From Ceratorhiza oryzae-sativae (Eukaryota > Basidiomycota > Agaricomycetes > Cantharellales > Ceratobasidiaceae), in assembly GCA_030998015.1 (NCBI GenBank), contig JARWMV010000250.1, positions 186,001-250,000 on the forward strand: DNA of 64,000 bases, in the 5' to 3' direction. Each line of letters opens with the position of its first letter. The stretch's first letter is position 1. The translations under genes were made by a program, and so were the position numbers. Shown piece by piece: positions 9,762 to 20,862 of this stretch. The notes beneath the pieces were generated by a model. The model ran no database searches. It was not told the origin of the DNA and saw nothing but the letters and a program-made list of their open reading frames with translations.

Positions 9762-12700
9762 TAAGCATGTGACACCGAACTCTGGCATGCTGGAAATTTG
9801 GTGCTTGCCAGAAATCTTTTTGGCGATTTTCAGCAATGCAGGTGCAGGAGCCAACGCCAGAACTACTCTCAGCGTGTCAACTCCTGCCCAGCATGTCTGC
9901 AGGATTTCGGCATTCCTGCAGGCTGTTTCCTGCATTTTTTGGTGGAGTTCCTGCAGATTTTCAGGTGGAGTTCCTGCACTCTTGCAGCACCAAGCAAATA
10001 ACCACACAGAATCATACTTAATTTTGATGCACACTTAAAACAATTGAATGTTTTGTGCAATCAAGACATGCACGTGAATGTGAAGCAGTCCACTATGTGC
10101 ATAGTAGCACTTGTTATTCAACAGAATCGTAAATACATCACAGCAGGGTTAAGTAACAATCATCAGCACCAGCAGATCCCCCTTTGCACCCTACACCCCC
10201 TCCTTCTCCTTCTCCCTCCCACACAACGGCAACTGCAATGTCCCAGGTTTGACAAGGCCAGCTTTGGAATAGGAGCCAAGTGTGGCAGTGGCCTGGATTG
10301 TATGTGGTGAGAGGTTGTGTTGACGCTTGCTGACAATTGAGCCTGCAAATGAGAATGCATGTTCCACATCCACACTTGAGGCTTCATCTCAAAGTTAGTG
10401 CATCATGCTGGTTGGACATAAAGCAAATGACTCACTGGGAGCACTCAGCACATCGAGTGCAAGTTGAGTAAGCCCATCCCTCTTGTTCCCAACTGCATGT
10501 TGCCCATACCACCAGACCAGCAGGTTGAAAGGTACACATTTGCCGCCAACCACGTTGAATACCAGTGTATCTAGTCACAATGTAAGTATTGTGGTCACTA
10601 CAAATATGAGACTGATTGAGTGTACTGTAAACAAATGTGTGGACCAGGGATTCTGCAGGCTGCTGCATGGCATTGATCAACAAGAGTACATGGTCCATGT
10701 ACAACTAAATAGGGTGTTAGTGAATGTATAGTAATACACAATCAAATTGCTTACTGTGATTCCAAGAAATGAAGTGTTGGCTGATGGCTCATCCAATGGC
10801 TCATCTGATGGCCTGTCTGCACTGTTTGTGGTGGGCCAGTAAAACTTTCTCCAAGTCTCCTCCAGGAGCGCAATGGCAACCTTGATCCACTCTTTTTCCC
10901 ACTTGGTGATCTTCATGTAATGAGCCTGCATTGATGGGTGGAGCACTGTGAATGTGTATTGTTAGCTAGAGCTGGATGTCATGAGATACAATACCTATGG
11001 ATTGAGAGTTGGTAGAGCACTGATTCACCAGACTTCTGGTAGTACTTGTTCAGTATGTTCTGGACATGGTCAGCGGTGTGGCGAAGGTAGAGAGGGATGG
11101 TGGGGTTGTTGCAAATTTGGCCATATTGCTCATTGAGAATGTTGTACAAGACAATGACATTGGCAAGAAGAGGGACGGATGCCTTAGACATTGCCTCTGT
11201 TGCAAGGCGTAGAGGCTGTTGTGAGTTGGCATCAGCATGGAAGGCCTTGATGTGACAACAAGTGGGACTTACCCAGAGAATAGTCAGGAGTCTGCAAATT
11301 GCATCACAGTCCTTTGGAAGGAATTGCTCCTTCCAGGGGGTGTATTTCTTGTTCTGTTGATAGTTTGTCCTTTATGGGCATTAGCAAACATGAGAGATAC
11401 ACATGTTGATGGGAGCAGGTATGTACAAACTGGGCCATGTGTGATCCATGTCTTCAAGCATCAGCTCTGTTGAATTCCAGTGTGTCTGGACATCCCACCT
11501 GATACTGTGTGGTGTTGGGGTGTTGGACTCCTCACAACTTTTCCTGAATGCACAACGTGCACCCAGGGTGAAGCGGAGTTGTCGGGCTTCCCTTGCTGAC
11601 TACCAAAAAGAAATAGGTGAGTGTTGTGGCATGGATTGTGAGGTAAATGATCTAGACTCACCTTCCAGATGGCCTTTGTCACCTGCCAGTATTCCTCATC
11701 CTCTAGAGATCCTGACACAATGTTGGGGAGTGGCTTGTCTTCATTGCCAACCCATTCCAGGTTTGCCAATGGTGAAATACCATTGTCATCAGGGTTGTCC
11801 TGTGAGGATAGGGTAAGTACAGTGCTCATACAGTATGAACAACACATCTTACCTTGTCTGCAGATAAGTCTGCAATTTCATCCTTGTCCTCAGACTCAGC
11901 CTTGTTGGCAGGGCTGTTCTTTGTGGCGGCCTTGAGTTGGGTATGCCAAACACAGAAAGGCAGCGTGGTGGCCTGAATCAAGGTTCATTTGTGATTAGTC
12001 ATTGGTGATGGGAATATAAACAAACAAATCATATACAGACCTTGGCAGCAAGATTGTAGATATGTAGAATGCACATCAGTCAACATGATGTGCCATGTAG
12101 TTGTAAGAGGCCCATCTTCACAAGCTTGTCCATCATGGCTGCGTTGTTGGATGTGTTGTTGCAAACAACACCCCAAACCTTGTACCAAGCTAAGTGATTC
12201 CATAATGTAGAATGTTGAGTCTACTCACCTGGTGCTCAATGTGGAATTTACACAAGACCAGGTATATGGTCTTGGCAAGATTTCCACCAGTATGTGATTT
12301 GGCAAAGCTAACATTTTTCAGTGCACCTTGTAAGTAAGGATAAAGGATAGCTCACCTAAGACATTTGAGCACAAACTGCTCAATTTCAACTGGTTGGCCA
12401 GGCGCAACTTGGGCAAGCTGGAACAGTACCAGGCCAAGGAAATCAAACCTGTTACTGCTCTGGAACAGATCAAGTGCAACATGAAACACTCCAACGTGCA
12501 TCTGATGCATGAGTAAGTCATGTGCATATATGCGTTAACAAATTTTCCACCAGTGCAGGATAAGATGAACCTTGAGCTTGGCAATAATTTCTTCCTGTGA
12601 GAGCTTGTACAGGCATTTAATATCCTTCAATATTGTACCTCGGCTTGGTAAGTGTTTCTTGGCGCCTGTGTGAAGAAGTTTCAGCAACTGAATTTAAAAT

Positions 12701-15291
12701 TAGTGGTGAGTCAATACATTAATTAACAGCATACATAACAATCTTGTATCATCAAAAATGGGCGAGCACTCTCTGCCATCCAGAGAGCAATGTATTCCCA
12801 AACTTCCTCACGTGTTAATCAACCAGTACCCCCTGTAACACCAAATTCTGCAAGAGTTTTCAGAGCAACATCCCGCCCAGGACAACGTTCCTTGTGTGAC
12901 TGGAGTGAACCAGTCTTGGTGGCACCAATATGCTGTCAAGCAAAATAGCCAACCTTACATCTAGAAATTGTACTTAGAACAATGCAAATATAATAATTTA
13001 GAATGAGACTTACACATTGCACTTGTAACCATAATGCATGGCGGTTCCATCGGAATTCCACATTATCTTCAGTAGCTTGTATCCCCTGTATGTATCCAAG
13101 TGCAAGTCAAGTACTTGCTTGTGGCACACCACTATAGCATCAGACTATAAGTTAGCTGATAGTACATACAATAAACTGATGCAATCTTTTACCTAGCTTG
13201 AGTTCAAGGTCTCCCTTGGCTCTCCTAATCTGGGTCTGGTTGTGCCACTTGTCCTTAGCCTTCTGGCTCCCATCAGTACACGGAGTGCTAGTATTGGCTC
13301 CATCAGAAGGTGCAAGCAACTCTGTCTCCATCTCAGATTGGGATGGACTTGAAGGGCAGGTGCTTGCATTATCGTTGGAAGGAGTGTCCAGTTGCACTTG
13401 CAATGCTCAGTCTAATTGGGTAAGTCAAGTTCAATGCACTATGAATGATGAGAAAACATACCAATGAGTGGGCTGAGCTTGCTGTCAGCTCTTGCATGCT
13501 TGTTTGGTTGGTTGCTGCTCCCCACAATTGCAGGTGGCCACTTGGGTACAACGCAATCTTTGTCATCAGAGCTGAGGGTATGAACGTCGTGCATTGTGGA
13601 CAACATTCAAAAATCAGGGGGGTGTTGGGATATGGTATGTATCCAGTCTAGAATGGCAGCCGCGCAGGCTGACTCTGGAAGTTTTTGCATGTCAGAAAGT
13701 CACATTTATACAAAATTGAGAGACTAGTGACAGGCAAGTTGAAGGTCTTTCAGGTGGCAAAAAAAATATAAGTCCACATATAGGTAGCTCAAATCATGTA
13801 ATTCATGTTTTCCCTATCACACACACAACTTGGGCATGTTGTAGCATTTCCGAAGATCATTCAGGATATTGGTATGCACAAGAGCACCCGTCTTTTGCTC
13901 AACTTGGCCTTAGTTTCAATCTGTGTATGTATCTGGCCATTAAATTCTGGCCTGCAGGCATGCAAATATATGGGAATTGTTCAGGTGTTCATCATGAACT
14001 ACATGTCCCAAACATCGTACCAGCCATGTGCTGTCCTGCTGGTTAGGAATGCTCAGCACTTGCAGTGTCTCTTGTTGTTGAACGACCACCTTGACTGGTA
14101 TGCCTCCTGCACCCACTCCAGATGCCAAACACTAATGTTACTATATTCTCCAGCGTGGGTGCACCTTGTAAGGAGCTTGAAAAATCCCTGAGAGGGCAGG
14201 GGCTTGGCGGGCTCAAACGTTGTTGCTGCCTGTCTCATTTGCTTGCAGAGCAAGGTCTCAAGATGTGTATCATCTGCAACGTGTGAGTGATAATTTTTTA
14301 TGAAATGCATGTCTCTCTGTGTAGGCAAGATGCTCATATTGTTTTTAGAGCAACTTGCTGGCCAAATTTGCCACCTCGACACACAACTCTCCCATTTGAC
14401 ACTTCTTGGGAGACCAACTCAAACTTGTCCTTGCCATTTTGCAACCTTGTTCCCTTGTCTTCCCACAACCTCAATCTCTCCCTGTCTTTCTGCAACCTAA
14501 ATCCCTCCTTGTCATGCAACCTGAACCCCTCCTTGCCTTCCAACTTCATTTCCTCCTCTCCTGCCAGCAAACCAAATCACTCATCTTCTGGCAACCTTAA
14601 CCCTTCCTTGTCATCCTCTGATCTTTGCTTCTGTATGGAAGGCAATGGTCGCAGTCTAGTGGCACATCTGGTATGTCCATGCTACTACCCACTTACCATA
14701 CTGCTGCTGATACTTGGTCAGCTCATGAATGTGAGCTGAACACATGCTCCCATCACAGGTTCGTTCATCATCCCACTCCTTGACATGCTGCTTTCCAGCT
14801 TCTCTACTCTATTCCCCACTCCCCTCTGGCCTATTAAGACAATTTCTTTGCCTGCTCTGACTACTTTTATCTACTCTGTGATTGTGTGTAATGACAATAA
14901 TGGTTACAACACTATACAATGTATCTACCAAGCACAAGTTGACGTGATGCCAATATATTTGACGTATTCATATCATTACATTGGACCAGATGAGAATCCA
15001 CAAATACATAAGTTATCTAGTGTGTGATATGCTAGTTGGTTTTGCCTGCTGGCTCCCACCTTTCTGTCTTCCTGCACAACCTTCCTGTTCCAGCTATACC
15101 TCCATTCCCACATTCAGACCCGCCTTCTGGCGTTCCCGCAAAATGCAGGAACTTCCTGCACATGCAGGAATGCCACCAGAACTCCAGCTTCCAGTGTGCA
15201 GGAGCAGGTGCAGAATGAAAATGTGTTCAAAACCGCTGAAATCCAGCATGCCGGTGCTGGATTTCAGCAATTTTTCTGCATCACATGCTTA
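9762..15291 (-). mobile_element. Element C: decayed hAT DNA transposon (5.5 kb)
   Basis: Ends are TAAGCATGTGAC and, inverted, TAAGCATGTGATGC. It is flanked by the 8-bp TSD GTGTGTGG (9754-9761 and 15292-15299), diagnostic of hAT-type insertion. Subterminal regions are packed with TTCCTGC/GCAGGAA words (9890-9985 and 15135-15215), as expected for transposase binding sites. It encodes a decayed hAT transposase on the minus strand. CpG is nearly absent by eye. It is inserted in the right arm of element D. Confidence 0.85.
10170..13420 (-). pseudogene. hAT transposase remnant of element C
   Basis: Read in fragments on the minus strand. A BED-finger-like piece at about 12.9-13.1 kb has TKTGSLQSHKERCPG. 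At about 12.4 kb is FHVALDLFQSSN, at about 12.2-12.3 kb HTGGNLAKTIYLV and VVCNNTSNNAAMM. At 11.0-11.2 kb is YLRHTADHVQNILNKYY, at 10.7-10.95 kb MLHPSMQAHYMKITKWEKEW. The C-terminal dimerisation domain (hATC) is at 10.2-10.37 kb (DVEHAFSFAGSIVSKRQHNL). Order and motifs are those of fungal hAT transposases. Introns, stops and frame breaks prevent one reading frame. The catalytic Asp of the usual C-D-N-A motif is Asn here. The boundaries are approximate. Additional ORFs at 13.9-14.7 kb within the element are unassigned. Confidence 0.7.
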
Positions 15292-15326
15292 GTGTGTGGT
15301 CCTCCCCTTATCACATGGTGTTCCAG

Positions 15327-15703
15327 TGTCGACGACGACAAGTCAGGCAACGAGAAAAATAGTAAGAAAAGTAAAAGAACTTGTATTCGACGAGAGGTCA
15401 AGTTCTTGAGGAGTCCTCTGTGAACTTGACCCGGTTTATATACATAGTACGAGCCACATCATAACAAACAAGTCTGTACAGTGAGTCACGACAGATAAGA
15501 GATAGAAGCAGTAGAAGCAACTGCGGAACTGCGGAATTTCACATCAGAGTTGAAATACATCTCGGTTACCGGTCCGGAACATTCCCTGAGTCACATGACA
15601 CAGATATACCATAAAAGGCAAGTATGTTTTGAAGATGATCTCATAAAATGTAATAAATCAAGAAAATATTGTAGAGTGGATGTATGCGTGTCAGTTCGTG
15701 ACA
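15327..15703 (-). repeat. 3' LTR of element A
   Basis: 377 bp, TGTCGACG..GTGACA. The last codons of pol run into it. It carries, in minus sense, a TATATAA and the self-priming word TCAAGAACTTGACCT (15395-15409). Confidence 0.93.
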
Positions 15704-18700
15704 CTTCCCCCCTTCAAGGCACGGGGGTCCTGGGGTGCCTTTGGATGTGACTTGACGTAGTTGGCGATGAGTTCTGGTGCATTTACCAGGTCGTCATAGG
15801 TTAGCCATTGTCGCTCGTCATAGCCGAGCCACTTGACATAGTATTCGAAGACGTTAGATCTTTTGTTGTATCGTGACTTTATGATCTGTTCCACTTCGAA
15901 CTCTTCTTCTCCTTCAGGAGTTACCACAGGTGGTGGTGGGGGGGTCTGACGGCCATATGGGTCGTCTTTATGTTTGGTCAGGAGCGAAACATGGAATACT
16001 GGATGTATTTTCATGGTTACTGGCAAGTCCAGTTTGAAGGCATGGGTGCCGTGTTGTGCTACCACCTTGAATGGTCCAACTCTCTTGTGGGCCAATTTCC
16101 TGGAGGCCTGTTGTGTGTGTATGTTCCTGGTGTCGAGCCAGACTTTATCTCCCACCTTAATGACTTCTGGGGTCCGATGTTTCCGATCATAGTATTCTTT
16201 GGTCCTTTGGTTTGCTAGTTCCAGAGCAGCCTTGAGTTCGTCATGGCCCTTTTGAAGCCATTCTGCATGATTATCTGCTACAGGGAATTCCTGTTCCTCC
16301 TTGTCTCCAACTGCCAGCCTTGGATGGAAACCATAGTTTGCAAAGAACGGCATTCTGCCGGTTGAGGCGTTGACGCCATTGTTGTAGGCAAATTCGGCCA
16401 GAGGTAAGAGAGGGACCCAGTTGTCCTGCCAGTCTGATACGTAGTGTCTCAGATACCCTTCTACTACTTGGTTGGCCCTTTCTGACTGGCCATCCGTTTG
16501 TGGGTGATATGCTGTAGAGTAGGAGGGTTTTATGTCTAGCCGTTTATACAGGTGCCTTAGGAATTTGGATGCAAAGTTGGGGCCGTGGTCTGAAATGGTT
16601 TTCCATGGTAGTCCATGAAGTTTCCATACATAGGTTAGGAACAAGTTTGCGCAGTCCATGGCACTGGCTTCCGATTGACATGGAATAAAGTGGACCATTT
16701 TTGTCAGGCGGTCAACGACTGTAAATATGGCATCAAATCCTTCTGACAGGGGTAGCCCGGTGATCAGATCATAGGTAATTTCTTCCCAAGGTTTTTCTGG
16801 TGCAGGTATTGGGTTTAAGAGCCCTGGGGGAACTTGGTTGCTGTGCTTGTTCCTGATGCATGACTCGCAGTGTGTGACATATTCGTTGACTGATTTTTTC
16901 ATTGATAACCACGTATATTTGCGATTTAACAACTCATATGTTCTGAACTGTCCTGGGTGTCCTGCTGCCGGACTATCGTGACGGCTTTCGATGACCAGTT
17001 TGCGAAGTTCTTTGTTATTTGGGATGTAGATTCTGCCCTTGTGTCGTAGGAGTCCTTCATCCCATTCCCAATCTTTGACCTTCTCATTGTCATCTAGGGC
17101 TTTTAGCACTTTTGACAGGTGCTCATCCCCTGGGATAGCGTCCCTAATGAGTTGTTCCAGGTCATGATCTGGTGTGATTGCTTGTAACCACAGAGATTTT
17201 AATTCCAAAAATTGGTTTTGCGCAAGCAGAGCTTGGCTCTCACCCCCCTCTTTCGGGATGTGTCTTGACAGCCTAGAGAGTATGTCTGCCTGGCCATTCT
17301 TTGCCCCTTCAATATATAAAATCTTGAATTCGAACCTGGATAAGAACTCATGCCACCGTGTGACCCGCCCGTTCAGTGGCCGATTTGTCTTCCAGTACTC
17401 CAAGTTCTTGTGATCACAAACAATGTTTACTGGGTGTTCGGCCCCTTCTAGCAAATGACGCCAGTGTTTAAGGGCCTTGATAATTGCCAGCATTTCTTTG
17501 TTGTAAATATCATAGTTTCTTTCTGCTGGGACCATTGCCTTGGAGTAATAGGAAATTGGGTGGAGCATTCCGTCCTCCCCATATTGTAATAATACAGCGC
17601 CTGTGGCATAGCCTGAGGCGTCAGTTTCCAAAATGAATGGTTTGTTGGGCTCTGGCTGGATTAGGAGGGGGGCTTCTTTTAATTTTTGCTTCAGCAGATT
17701 CCATGCTTGATCCCTTTCTTCTGTCCATTCCCATTTTACATCCTTCTTGACAAGTTCATAAAGACATCTTGTGATTTTCGAAAAGTCTTTTATGAAGTGC
17801 CTCAACCAATTTGCAAACCCCAATCCTTCCAGTACTTCAGTTGGGTTGGTAGGGGTTGGCCATTCAACAGCCTTTTCGACCTTGGCTGGGTCTACTTTAA
17901 TTCCCTGGGGAGTCACTACTATCCCCAAGTAGTCCACTTCAGTGACGTCAAAAACGCATTTCTCCAGGGCGCAGTATAGACCAGCCTTTTGAAGCCGGTG
18001 CAGGACTTCTCTGACATGTTCATTGTGTTCTTCCTGGTTCTTTGAGAATACTAATATGTCGTCCATGTAAATTACAACGTAAATGCCTTTGATGTCTTGG
18101 AATTCTTCTCGGATCATGGCCATGAAGGTTCCCGGTGCATTCTTTTGACCAAATTGCATGACTAGGGGCTCATACAGCCCGTATTTGGTCTTGAAAGCGG
18201 CCTTCCATTCGTCTCCTTCCCGAATTCGTATGAGGTTGAAACCCCACTTTAGGTCGAATTTGGTGAATATCTTTGCCCCACGCAAGGTTTCCACAATATC
18301 ATTGATGCGTGGGAGCGGGTATACGTTGGATACAGTCATTTCGTTTAACCGCCGGTAGTCGATGCACATGCGCAGTTTCCCATTCTTCTTTTTGACGAAT
18401 ATGACTGGAGATGCCATTGGTGACCTTGAGGGTCTGATATGCCCTGCTTTCAATTGGCGATCCAAGGTTTTACGTAACTCTGCATCTTCCTTGACACCCA
18501 CGCTATATATGGGACCGTGCCTTGGCTTGGCGTCTGGTTTTAAATCTATTTCCATATCCCACTTCCTATGGGGTGGTAATGGTTGGACGTCATCTTCTTC
18601 AGCGAATATTTTCTGGAATTCTTTGTATTTTGTTGGGAGGAAGTCTAAGGCGTCCAACTGAAGCTCCTTAGGTTCATTTGCTTGCACATGCAGGGGTTTT

Positions 18701-19218
18701 GTGATGCAGTGCTTCAGGCATATTGGTGAGTTGAACTTCATGTCTTTCCTGTCCCAATCAATATCGGGGTTATGGAATTTGAGCCATGACATGCCCAGGA
18801 CTAGATCATTTTTGCCAACGTTCACAACATAGGCACTGAGGATTTCTCGGTGCTCTTGAATGCACAGCTCAAAGGTGCAGTAATGGGTCACAGACCCAGA
18901 GTCTATCTCCCTTCCATCAATTACCCTCAATTTCTTGGGTGTTTTTAGGGCAACGGTAGGAATTCGGTATTGTTTAACCAAGTTTTCATGTATAAATACT
19001 GATGTGGCCCCTGAATCGATCATGGCCCATCCGTTGAATTTTTTCATATTATATGCAGACTTGCGTTCGGGGGTTATGCGCAGAGGGAATGCATGAAAGA
19101 AAAACTGCAATTGTGATTGGTTTCCTAACGACATACATTCCATTTCCATGTCTTTATTTTTGTTATGCGCATTTTGTAACATAGTGCCCAAGACCACCCC
19201 CCCTGGCACGGTTTGAGC
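15691..19218 (-). CDS. pol: Pol polyprotein of element A (protease-RT-RNase H-integrase-chromodomain)
   Basis: More than 1170 codons with no break. Aspartic protease near the start (WAMIDSGATSVFIHENLV); reverse transcriptase with YMDDILVFS; RNase H beginning LETDASGYATGAVLLQY. Integrase has a zinc-binding HHCC (H..AAGHPGQFRTYEL..HCESCIRNK) and core motifs VVDRLTKMVHFIPC, SDHGPNFASKFL and HPQTDGQSERANQVVEG. A C-terminal chromodomain (VEQIIKSRYNKRSN, YYVKWLGYDERQWL) marks a chromovirus that would target heterochromatin. No ATG lies at the start. The frame is continuous with gag, separated only by the TGA at 19219-19221, so expression is by readthrough or the TGA is a recent mutation. The last codons cross the PPT and end inside the 3' LTR. 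Confidence 0.95.
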   Translation of the reverse strand, partial: AQTVPGGVVLGTMLQNAHNKNKDMEMECMSLGNQSQLQFFFHAFPLRITPERKSAYNMKKFNGWAMIDSGATSVFIHENLVKQYRIPTVALKTPKKLRVIDGREIDSGSVTHYCTFELCIQEHREILSAYVVNVGKNDLVLGMSWLKFHNPDIDWDRKDMKFNSPICLKHCITKPLHVQANEPKELQLDALDFLPTKYKEFQKIFAEEDDVQPLPPHRKWDMEIDLKPDAKPRHGPIYSVGVKEDAELRKTLDRQLKAGHIRPSRSPMASPVIFVKKKNGKLRMCIDYRRLNEMTVSNVYPLPRINDIVETLRGAKIFTKFDLKWGFNLIRIREGDEWKAAFKTKYGLYEPLVMQFGQKNAPGTFMAMIREEFQDIKGIYVVIYMDDILVFSKNQEEHNEHVREVLHRLQKAGLYCALEKCVFDVTEVDYLGIVVTPQGIKVDPAKVEKAVEWPTPTNPTEVLEGLGFANWLRHFIKDFSKITRCLYELVKKDVKWEWTEERDQAWNLLKQKLKEAPLLIQPEPNKPFILETDASGYATGAVLLQYGEDGMLHPISYYSKAMVPAERNYDIYNKEMLAIIKALKHWRHLLEGAEHPVNIVCDHKNLEYWKTNRPLNGRVTRWHEFLSRFEFKILYIEGAKNGQADILSRLSRHIPKEGGESQALLAQNQFLELKSLWLQAITPDHDLEQLIRDAIPGDEHLSKVLKALDDNEKVKDWEWDEGLLRHKGRIYIPNNKELRKLVIESRHDSPAAGHPGQFRTYELLNRKYTWLSMKKSVNEYVTHCESCIRNKHSNQVPPGLLNPIPAPEKPWEEITYDLITGLPLSEGFDAIFTVVDRLTKMVHFIPCQSEASAMDCANLFLTYVWKLHGLPWKTISDHGPNFASKFLRHLYKRLDIKPSYSTAYHPQTDGQSERANQVVEGYLRHYVSDWQDNWVPLLPLAEFAYNNGVNASTGRMPFFANYGFHPRLAVGDKEEQEFPVADNHAEWLQKGHDELKAALELANQRTKEYYDRKHRTPEVIKVGDKVWLDTRNIHTQQASRKLAHKRVGPFKVVAQHGTHAFKLDLPVTMKIHPVFHVSLLTKHKDDPYGRQTPPPPPVVTPEGEEEFEVEQIIKSRYNKRSNVFEYYVKWLGYDERQWLTYDDLVNAPELIANYVKSHPKAPQDPRALKGGSVTN
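15704..15716 (-). other. Polypurine tract of element A
   Basis: TTGAAGGGGGGAAG immediately before the 3' LTR on the minus strand; it lies within the pol coding sequence (codons for K-G-G-S). Confidence 0.75.
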
Positions 19219-19888
19219 TCATTCTTTTACCGACTCATCATCGGTTGTTTCTACATCCTCAACCACTGCCTCATATCCTGACATTTTAGCTGAGGGGCAT
19301 TTGGCTGCAATATGACCCCGTCCTCCACAGTTATAGCAGGTGTTCGTTCCCTTTCCTTTTCCTGCGCTATCTAGATCCATTGCATCTGGATCCTTTGCCT
19401 TTGGGGCCGCCAGGGGATGGTTATCCTTCTTTATGTCCTTGAAGGATTCTTGTATGTTGGCATTACTGCCATCGTAACGGATGGTTGGAACCGTGAAGCC
19501 CTTCGCATTGGGACCGATGGCTACGATTTGACCTTTTACAGCCCTGCCATCTTTAATCTTGTATATGCGTTCCCCATTCTTGAATTTCTCCTTTTGGGGA
19601 GCGCTTTGGGGATTATTTGTGGGCCTGCTAGTCGAAGCATTGTTGCTGCTGGACTTATTACCCCCATGAGACGTCCTCTTGCTAGTGAAGGAAATGAGGT
19701 GGCAGTCAATTTCCAGGGCCCGCTGTGTGAGCTGGGCGAATGTCTTTGTGCGGGGATCATAGTTTTGGGCCACCATGCTATCTGTCACGTCTGACGACAG
19801 GCCATCATAGAACTGGTCACGCATGGCGGCATCGTTGTAGTTGAGGCCTGTGGAATATAAGTTGAATAGGGTGAGGTAGTCCTGAACC
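19219..19888 (-). CDS. gag: Gag C-terminal part of element A (nucleocapsid)
   Basis: Continues the gag begun at 30838 after the interruption by element B. It has a capsid-like helical region (VQDYLTLFNLYSTGLNYND) and a zinc knuckle CYNCGGRGHIAAKC of the form CX2CX4HX4C. It ends DESVKE at TGA 19219-19221; the frame then continues as pol. The open frame extends upstream into the B LTR but the native sequence starts at the TSD (19884-19888). Confidence 0.9.
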
Positions 19889-20564
19889 TGTCGTGACCCT
19901 CTGGAGGCTCCCTTGTGGAGCACTTAAGTAGTGGCTGCGTTGACGGTTTGGTGCTATGCGGTATGTATTGAGTGTTCTAGTTACAGTGTTTGCTATGGTC
20001 TATGGTGGTTGACAAGATAAAGCAAGCTGAGGTGTCCAGTCTTGCTTTATCCTCCTTATATACCTGTGGCTGCGGTGGCTGCAGACGTATTATCTAAGCA
20101 CACTCCGCAGTAGGTGTAGGTTATGTATAGTACTATGGGTTAGGTAATTGTTTGTCTTAAGTTTGTGCGGCTCCGAATCTTATAGAGCCGCGCGAGGTCC
20201 GAGGGTCATGTGACCTTTTGGACTTAAGCACCCGGCGCTAAATCGCTGAATAAGCGCCGAGGTCACGTGACAACTCGCTCCTCGCTCCAGGTAACATGGG
20301 AGAGAAACGCTGGAGCGAGTTCAGGGTAACCACCGGCGCTTAATCGTTAGCTAAGCGCCGAGATCACGTGACAACTCGCTCCTCGCTCCAGGTAACATGG
20401 GAGAGAAACGCTGGAGCGAGTTCAGGGTAACCACCGGCGCTTAATCGCTGAATAAGCGCCGAGGTCACGTGACCTTGTTTATGGTTTGTTCTGCTTCGGG
20501 AAAAATGCCATAAATCTGTACAATATTCGGTTGTTAGGTTATGTCTGCTAGGCGGGTCATAACA
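19889..20564 (-). repeat. 3' LTR of element B, with a 101-bp internal tandem repeat
   Basis: 676 bp. It contains two full 101-bp units (20232-20332 and 20333-20433) and a partial third, against one full and one partial unit in the other LTR; the length difference is exactly 101. Each unit has a short palindrome (CCGGCGCTTAATCG..TAAGCGCCG), the word TCACGTGA and an inverted repeat around CGCTCCAG/CTGGAGCG. Confidence 0.93.
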
Positions 20565-20580
20565 TTATCCCCCCCTTTGG
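20565..20580 (-). other. Polypurine tract of element B
   Basis: CCAAAGGGGGGGATAA directly before the 3' LTR on the minus strand. Confidence 0.75.
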
Positions 20581-20643
20581 ACATGTCTTGGGGGATCTCG
20601 AGGCATGTTTCTTTTTCTGGGTTCTAAAAGTTTCTAAAAGGTA

Positions 20644-20772
20644 TCTCATATATCGAGGAGGTTAAGGGCGCTGGACTCGAACCAACGACCTTCTGTTCGA
20701 TGTGTAATTGATTAGCTAGGAGATGATGAGTCAGGCTAGACCCCTTAACCTCTACGCTACATGAGATTACTT
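20644..20772 (-). other. tRNA-like sequence between Rep and the PPT
   Basis: In minus sense it has an A-box-like TAGCGTAGAGGTTAAGG and a perfect B box GGTTCGAGTCC with a pairing T-arm (GTTGG/CCAGC). It is bounded by an 11-bp inverted repeat (GAGGTTAAGGG / CCCTTAACCTC) and, outside it, ATCTCAT / ATGAGAT. The normal 7-bp acceptor stem directly next to the T-arm is absent and no anticodon arm is clear. It is a pseudo-tRNA, a tRNA with odd folding, or a tRNA-derived insertion. Confidence 0.35.
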
Positions 20773-20862
20773 TCTCCTTGCTTATTTCCTTGTTTAAGCT
20801 TACTTCTTGACACATGGTCTGTGAATAAAACAGCTTATACAAAGATAAATTATTTTTATTTT

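Noticed and set aside
15691..19209. Start of pol at 19209 as an initiation codon
   Set aside because: The codon there is GTG and the frame is continuous with gag across a single TGA, so an independent start is not supported.
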